Assembly: GCA_022704985.1 (NCBI GenBank)
Contig: JAKJFI010000021.1
Location: 1 to 10,479, forward strand
Length of the DNA stretch: 10,479 bases
Source: Candidatus Omnitrophota bacterium
Lineage (GTDB): Bacteria; Ratteibacteria; UBA8468; B48-G9; JAFGKM01
Reading direction: 5' to 3'
Shown: positions 7,224-10,479 of the stretch, piece by piece
How the letters are laid out: the number at the start of each line of letters is the position of its first letter
Position numbering within the stretch: the first letter of the stretch is position 1
Made by a program: the position numbers and the translations under genes
Notes under the pieces: generated by a model
Database searches by the model: none
The model's input: the letters and a program-made list of their open reading frames with translations, nothing else
What the model was told of the DNA's origin: nothing

Positions 7224-7265
7224 ACTGCATAATGTATGGCTAAATCCATAGAAAAACTATAAAAG

Positions 7266-7294
7266 AGAATACCAAAAACTTTTATCCTTGTCAA
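7266..7294 (-). promoter_or_regulatory. Sigma70-type promoter for tRNA-Phe (and possibly secA)
   Basis: On the minus strand a perfect -35 TTGACA (7294 to 7289) is followed by exactly 17 bp and the -10 TATTCT (7271 to 7266). Transcription should start near 7259, about 135 nt before the tRNA. It lies in the gap after the esterase gene. With the next clear promoter absent before secA, it may feed tRNA-Phe, secA and the genes beyond. Confidence 0.7.
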
Positions 7295-7327
7295 TATTTG
7301 CAAGAAAAAAAGTTTTCAACAGGTTTT

Positions 7328-8287
7328 TCACAAACCGCATAAGAATTCAAACGTGGCGTCACTGAACCCCGGAAGCCCTTCGTGTCCGAAGTCAGGATAA
7401 ACGGACATATTCTTTTTTGACCGTATCTTGTTATATGCGGCGAACTGCGTGGACGGCGGGCATATCGTATCCATAAGGCCTGTTCCCATAAGGACTTCTG
7501 CTTTGATGCGGGGCGCCAGGTATTGTACGTCAATATATCCCAACCGGGTAAAAATTTCCTTCTCCCGCATATGGAGCGGGTCAAAGTGCCGGAAAAATGT
7601 TTTCAGTTCCGCATAAGCGTCTGTGGCGAGGTCCATATCCCAGATACGCTTGTAATCGCATAGGAAAGGATAGACCGGAGCGGCTCTTTTTACGCGCGGT
7701 TCCAGAGCCGCGCATGCAAGCGTCAGCCCTCCTCCCTGGGAGCCGCCGAATACTCCAACGCGTGCGCCGTCAACCTCCGGCATCGCCATCGCGATGCCTG
7801 CCAGTTGTGCGCAGTCAAGAAATATAGAGCGGAAAAGCAGTTTTTCGGGAGCGTCGTCAAGCCCGCGGATTATATGGCCGTTAAGCGTGGTGCCTTTTAC
7901 TCCGCCCGTATCTTCGGATTTCCCTCCCTGTCCCCTGCAGTCGAGAGCAAAGAAGGAAAAGCCCTGCGCGACATAACCGTACTTGTCAACCCACTCTCCG
8001 CTGTTGCCGGAATATCCGTGCAACATGACTACCGCGGGATGTTTTGCCGGGGATTTTTTCGGGCGCATGTACTTGGAATATATCCGTGCGCCCCCCACGC
8101 CGGTGAAATACATGTCGAAACACTCCGCGAAATTTACCCTGCTCTTACGCGGCGCCAGTTTCACTTCAGGGTCCAGGGAATGCATCTCCTTCAGCCCCTT
8201 GTCCCAGTATTCTTCGAAATCTGCGGGACGGGGATTTGTTCCGTTGTATTTCTTCAGCTGTTCAAGCGGCATATCGATAATCGGCAT
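7328..8287 (-). CDS. CE7-family acetyl esterase (acetyl xylan esterase / cephalosporin C deacetylase)
   Basis: This 319-residue alpha/beta hydrolase is of typical CE7 length. The family removes acetyl groups from xylo-oligosaccharides and other small esters and usually acts in the cytoplasm. Consistent with this, there is no signal peptide. Visible motifs are HPAVVMLHGYSGNSGEW (83-99) with the oxyanion region, the CE7-specific RGQGG (118-122), the nucleophile elbow GGSQGG with Ser183, Asp273 in GLMDTICPPST, and GHE with His302. The spacing of this Ser-Asp-His triad is close to that of well-studied CE7 enzymes. The N-terminal segment with DFEEYWDKGLKEM (23-35) is also typical of the family. 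The ATG at 8285-8287 follows GAGGAGGG at good spacing. The gene has its own promoter about 110 bp upstream, divergent from the ATP-cone gene. No carbohydrate gene is nearby, so the natural substrate cannot be read from context. Confidence 0.9.
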   Translation of the reverse strand: MPIIDMPLEQLKKYNGTNPRPADFEEYWDKGLKEMHSLDPEVKLAPRKSRVNFAECFDMYFTGVGGARIYSKYMRPKKSPAKHPAVVMLHGYSGNSGEWVDKYGYVAQGFSFFALDCRGQGGKSEDTGGVKGTTLNGHIIRGLDDAPEKLLFRSIFLDCAQLAGIAMAMPEVDGARVGVFGGSQGGGLTLACAALEPRVKRAAPVYPFLCDYKRIWDMDLATDAYAELKTFFRHFDPLHMREKEIFTRLGYIDVQYLAPRIKAEVLMGTGLMDTICPPSTQFAAYNKIRSKKNMSVYPDFGHEGLPGFSDATFEFLCGL

Positions 8288-8342
8288 GCAACCCTCCTCT
8301 GCTCCGGACAGACGCTCTTTATCGTTGCGAACGCGTCATCAT

Positions 8343-8369
8343 AAAAAGCATTCCCCGCAATGCAAGCGG
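8343..8369 (-). promoter_or_regulatory. Possible two-state hairpin in the esterase leader
   Basis: Within the ~100-nt untranslated leader, the minus-strand RNA can form GCATT/AATGC (8363-8359 with 8352-8348), followed at once by TTTTT (8347-8343), a short terminator-like hairpin. The overlapping pairing CCGC/GCGG (8369-8366 with 8358-8355) would exclude it, as in attenuation. Both stems are short (4-5 bp), so this is weak. Confidence 0.25.
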
Positions 8370-8395
8370 TGAGAGGCGTATGGTTTTGAAACGGT

Positions 8396-8424
8396 ATCTT
8401 ATCAAAATGGCGCTTCCCTGTCAA
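8396..8424 (-). promoter_or_regulatory. Sigma70-type promoter of the CE7 esterase
   Basis: The minus strand has a perfect -35 TTGACA (8424 to 8419), a 17-bp spacer and the -10 TAAGAT (8401 to 8396, four of six matches). Transcription should start near 8389 and give a leader of about 100 nt before the esterase ATG. Confidence 0.65.
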
Positions 8425-8439
8425 TGCTTCCGTGCCGTG

Positions 8440-8468
8440 TTGAAAAAGTTTTCTCAAAAGGGTATAGT
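8440..8468 (+). promoter_or_regulatory. Sigma70-type promoter of the ATP-cone/NTPase gene pair
   Basis: The plus strand has -35 TTGAAA (8440-8445), a 17-bp spacer and -10 TATAGT (8463-8468), five of six matches each. Transcription should begin near 8475. This lies inside the longest possible reading frame of the downstream gene (ATG at 8424) and so argues that translation starts later. The -35 is 15 bp from that of the divergent esterase promoter. Confidence 0.7.
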
Positions 8469-8528
8469 GAAAGGACTAATCAAAAATCTGCGCCAAGGCG
8501 GAGCGCCCCTCATTTTGCGGGCGTAACA

Positions 8529-8549
8529 AAGGAGAATGCTGGACAAGTG
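8529..8549 (+). promoter_or_regulatory. Ribosome binding site and GTG start deciding the ATP-cone protein N-terminus
   Basis: AAGGAG (8529-8534) precedes the in-frame GTG at 8547-8549 by 12 nt. The spacing is long, but it is the only Shine-Dalgarno between the promoter and the first ATP-cone. The ATG at 8536 is in another frame, is too close to the site, and gives only an 11-codon ORF. Just upstream, CGCCC/GGGCG (8499-8503 with 8518-8522, approximately) can form a small hairpin. Confidence 0.5.
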
Positions 8550-10085
8550 GAGAAAAAACTGGAATATGTGAAGAAGAGGAACGGCAGAACCGTGCCTTTT
8601 GACAAACAGAAGATATCCGACGCCATCTTCAAGGCGGCGCAGAGTGTTGGCGGACAGGACAGATACCTCGCCGACGACCTTGCCGAGGTGGTCAGGATGT
8701 ACCTTGTCAGCGAGTATAAAGGTGACGCGCCTTCCGTTGAAGACATACAGGATGTCGTTGAGAGGATACTCATAAAGACAGGCCACGCAAAGACGGCGAA
8801 GGCTTACATCCTTTACAGGCAAAAAAGGGCGAGAGTGAGGAAGATAAGGGAAGGGTTCACCCCCGAAGACCTTTCCGAAAGGGAGCATGAAAGGACGCTT
8901 TCCGGCATGGAGGTAACGCTTCCGGTCAGGAGAAGCGACGATAATGTGAGCCTCTGGGACAAGAACAGGATTGTTGCGGCTCTCGTCAGAGAAACTGCGA
9001 TTCCTGAAAATATCGCTGAGTTGATAGTCATAGAGGTGGAAGAGGAGATTGTGGCGTCAAAGATAAGGCGGTTATCCTCTTCGCTGATAAGGGAGCTTGT
9101 CAACACAAAGCTCGTGCAGTACGGGTTTGAGGAAGAAAGAAGGAAGCATGCAAGACTGGGGATGCCTTTCTATGACGTCAAGAAATCTTTTGAGAGCTTT
9201 ACGGGTGTTCCGGATGAGCTCTCAAGGGAATTCGGCAGGGCGGTCAAGAGAGAGTTTGCGATGAACGCGGTCCTTCCCGACGCCGCGGTTGAAAGGCACC
9301 TGCGCGGAGAGATTGTAATCCACAATATAGAGGGCATAGACAGGTGTTATTCTGCCAGAATCTCCGGCGGACTGTCAGCAGATAAAATGCAGGAACTTGT
9401 AAAAGAGACGGCTCCTTTCACGGAACAGGGGGTTGTCATCTCTCTGCCGGACGGCGTACCGTTGAGTCTCCCGCGCGAGAACGAAATCCGCCGCGCGGGG
9501 GCTTTCAGCCTGGAGGTTCCCCTTGCAACCGTAAAGGAAGAGTTTATAAGGAGCGCCGCACAACGAAAAATACCCCTATCCTTTAAAATACGCGCCGCGG
9601 AAGAAGTGGATAGGCTTGGCTCGTTCGCCGGAAGTCTCGTAACGGTCTCTCCTGCAGGTTCCGGTTCGGGCGCGCTCGTGATGAACCGGGTTGCCCTGGA
9701 CCTGTCAATGTCCGCTGTTTATGCCGAACATGAGGGACTGCCCGTGGCGGATTACATAAGCGGTTTGATACCGCTGTTTTCAGATATTCTGAAAAGGCAG
9801 ATAACCTTTATCTCCGCCAGCCGGTTCGGGAACAAGCTTCTTGCAAACTTCGGCGAGGATGAACTGACGCTGGAGGTTGAATTCAGGGATGCGTTCAGTG
9901 GAGCCGGGGATTTTATAGCCGGGGAAGCATTCATAAATAAATTGCTCGATGAACGCCTTTCTTTTGTTGCGGAGATATCTTCGGAGAAAGGAGCGGCAGA
10001 CAGGCTTTTCGCATGCCTGCGGACGTTCCTTGAACAGTCTCAAAAAGGGGGACGGAAGATTTCCGTGAGGGTTGCCGATGCATAG
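8547..10085 (+). CDS. Double ATP-cone protein derived from class III ribonucleotide reductase, no catalytic residues
   Basis: The protein has 512 residues from the GTG start. Residues 5-96 form a textbook ATP-cone (YVKKRNGRTVPFDKQKI, SVEDIQDVVERIL, AKAYILYRQKR), the dATP/ATP sensor of ribonucleotide reductases. A second cone-like domain follows at about 133-205 (WDKNRIVAALVRET, SSLIRELVNTKL), ending in RLGMPFYDVKK, a junction typical of anaerobic reductase NrdD. Residues 228-268 match the NrdD N-terminal lobe (REFAMNAVLP, AVERHLRGEIVIHNIEGID). The rest aligns only loosely; NRVALDLSM (380-388) resembles an NrdD core strand. There are just two cysteines (C267, C490), so the substrate-radical Cys set and the four-Cys zinc site cannot be present, and no C-terminal glycyl-radical motif is seen. 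The frame is intact, with its own promoter. I infer a nucleotide-sensing pseudo-reductase, acting with the overlapping downstream NTPase. The homology call is good; function is unknown. Confidence 0.75.
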   Translation: MEKKLEYVKKRNGRTVPFDKQKISDAIFKAAQSVGGQDRYLADDLAEVVRMYLVSEYKGDAPSVEDIQDVVERILIKTGHAKTAKAYILYRQKRARVRKIREGFTPEDLSEREHERTLSGMEVTLPVRRSDDNVSLWDKNRIVAALVRETAIPENIAELIVIEVEEEIVASKIRRLSSSLIRELVNTKLVQYGFEEERRKHARLGMPFYDVKKSFESFTGVPDELSREFGRAVKREFAMNAVLPDAAVERHLRGEIVIHNIEGIDRCYSARISGGLSADKMQELVKETAPFTEQGVVISLPDGVPLSLPRENEIRRAGAFSLEVPLATVKEEFIRSAAQRKIPLSFKIRAAEEVDRLGSFAGSLVTVSPAGSGSGALVMNRVALDLSMSAVYAEHEGLPVADYISGLIPLFSDILKRQITFISASRFGNKLLANFGEDELTLEVEFRDAFSGAGDFIAGEAFINKLLDERLSFVAEISSEKGAADRLFACLRTFLEQSQKGGRKISVRVADA

Positions 10086-10479
10086 GATTGCGCTGTTCGG
10101 ATATTCCGGGGCGGGCAAGACCGCGCTCTTCAGAAGGATTACAGGGAAACAGGACGAGGTTTACGACCCGTTCAAGCCAAACGCGGGGGTGGGAATATAT
10201 AAGGATAGCAATCTTTCTGTAATTGCAGAAAAACAGAAAGCCAGAAAAGTGGTGTATCCGGAGTTTGAGTTTTGCGATTTCAAGGGGTTTCCCGCGGGGA
10301 GCGGATTCCCCGGGAACTACTTCCGGAACATGGCTGACTTCGACCTGATAGCCTGTATCGTAAACAATTTCACGCAGGACGCGCGTCCGCAGGAGGAAGC
10401 GGCATCTCTCCTCATGGAACTGGTGTTTTATGACACGGAAAGGATAGGCGTCGTGCTTGAATCCAGAAAGGGCGTTGGA
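10078..10479 (+). CDS. Divergent YchF/Obg-like P-loop NTPase, N-terminal part
   Basis: 134 codons are visible before the window ends. The start ATG (10078-10080) overlaps the stop of the ATP-cone gene by 8 bp (ATGCATAG) and follows GAGG by 7 nt, so the two are translationally coupled. The protein has a P-loop GYSGAGKT (8-15), a switch I-like PNAGVGIYKD (34-43) and a G3 motif DFKG (67-70), followed by GSGFPGNYFRNMADFDLIACIVNNF. This order mirrors YchF: G-x-x-x-x-GKS, PNVGVV-x-V-PD, D-I-A-G-L, GLGN-x-F-L-x-x-I-R-x-x-D-A-I-x-H-V-V-R-x-F, then the E-L-I-L-x-D helix pair (MELVFYDTERI). It departs from true YchF by an altered P-loop and a shortened switch II. YchF proteins are ribosome-associated ATPases or GTPases. 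The base-specificity motif and C-terminal TGS domain lie beyond the window, so other Obg-family members remain possible. Confidence 0.7.
   Translation, partial: MHRIALFGYSGAGKTALFRRITGKQDEVYDPFKPNAGVGIYKDSNLSVIAEKQKARKVVYPEFEFCDFKGFPAGSGFPGNYFRNMADFDLIACIVNNFTQDARPQEEAASLLMELVFYDTERIGVVLESRKGVG

Noticed and set aside
6991..7232. Short ORFs on both strands across the tRNA-Phe locus
   Set aside because: They translate through the tRNA (SSLVERS-type peptides are a usual artefact of tRNA genes) and the folded leader.
7204..7254. 16-codon ORF in the tRNA leader (MDLAIHYAVIPVEFAR)
   Set aside because: There is no Shine-Dalgarno before it, it overlaps the structured leader, and the length is within chance expectation.
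7313..7332. Two degenerate DnaA-box-like 9-mers 11 bp apart at the end of the esterase gene
   Set aside because: TTTTCAACA has two mismatches and TTTTTCACA one. They are far from dnaA, and A/T-rich sequence gives such matches easily.
7300..7336. Possible terminator after the esterase (GGTTT/AAACC then T-run)
   Set aside because: The stem is only 5 bp of weak pairs, overlaps the stop codon, and the T-run is about 12 nt away.
8424..8546. Upstream extension of the ATP-cone protein to the ATG at 8424
   Set aside because: The first 41 codons overlap both predicted promoters, have no ribosome binding site and look non-conserved. The ATP-cone begins just after the GTG at 8547.
8536..8571. 11-codon ORF (ATG at 8536) as a leader peptide overlapping the GTG start
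   Set aside because: The Shine-Dalgarno is only one base away from the ATG, which is too close. No regulatory codon run is seen.
1..10479. Mobile elements, CRISPR arrays, toxin-antitoxin or phage genes
   Set aside because: I saw no transposase or integrase motifs, no regularly spaced repeats and no target-site duplications. The tRNA has no duplicated 3' end suggestive of an attachment site.

Overview
The window looks like a chromosomal replication-origin region from a bacterium whose phylum cannot be fixed from this sequence alone. The best hint is SecA: it has an insertion before its DYLRDNM motif and a very long, charged insertion in the second nucleotide-binding fold. As far as I recall, such enlarged SecA proteins occur in the PVC superphylum and in candidate phyla such as Omnitrophota. 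A remnant of a class III (anaerobic) ribonucleotide reductase fits an anaerobic ancestry. I see no transposase, integrase or CRISPR array.

The left two thirds is read on the minus strand, from about 7.3 kb leftwards. The order is a sigma70-type promoter, a folded ~130-nt leader, tRNA-Phe(GAA), a nested hairpin ending in a U-run, secA, dnaA, dnaN, dciA and the start of a dapA-type gene cut by the window edge. dnaA is flanked on both sides by short non-coding gaps carrying DnaA-box-like 9-mers spaced exactly 11 bp apart: three before dnaA, next to an A/T-only stretch, and two after it. This is the layout of a bipartite oriC. DnaA (initiator), DnaN (sliding clamp) and DciA (helicase-loading factor) form a coherent replication cluster.

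To the right, a minus-strand CE7 (acetyl xylan esterase/cephalosporin C deacetylase) gene lies back to back with a plus-strand pair. The two divergent promoters face away from each other with their -35 boxes only 15 bp apart. The first gene of the pair encodes a 512-residue protein with two ATP-cone domains and a recognisable class III ribonucleotide reductase (NrdD) N-terminus. It contains only two cysteines in total and has no glycyl-radical motif, so it cannot be an ordinary reductase. The second gene overlaps it by 8 bp and encodes a divergent YchF/Obg-like P-loop NTPase that runs off the right edge. This pair of a nucleotide-sensing pseudo-reductase and a translation-coupled NTPase is the best candidate here for an undescribed system.

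All gaps between genes are shorter than 300 bases. The main ones (1653-1750, 3038-3095, 6939-7052, 7125-7327 and 8288-8546) hold the sites listed. The gap at 445-542 holds only a weak hairpin.
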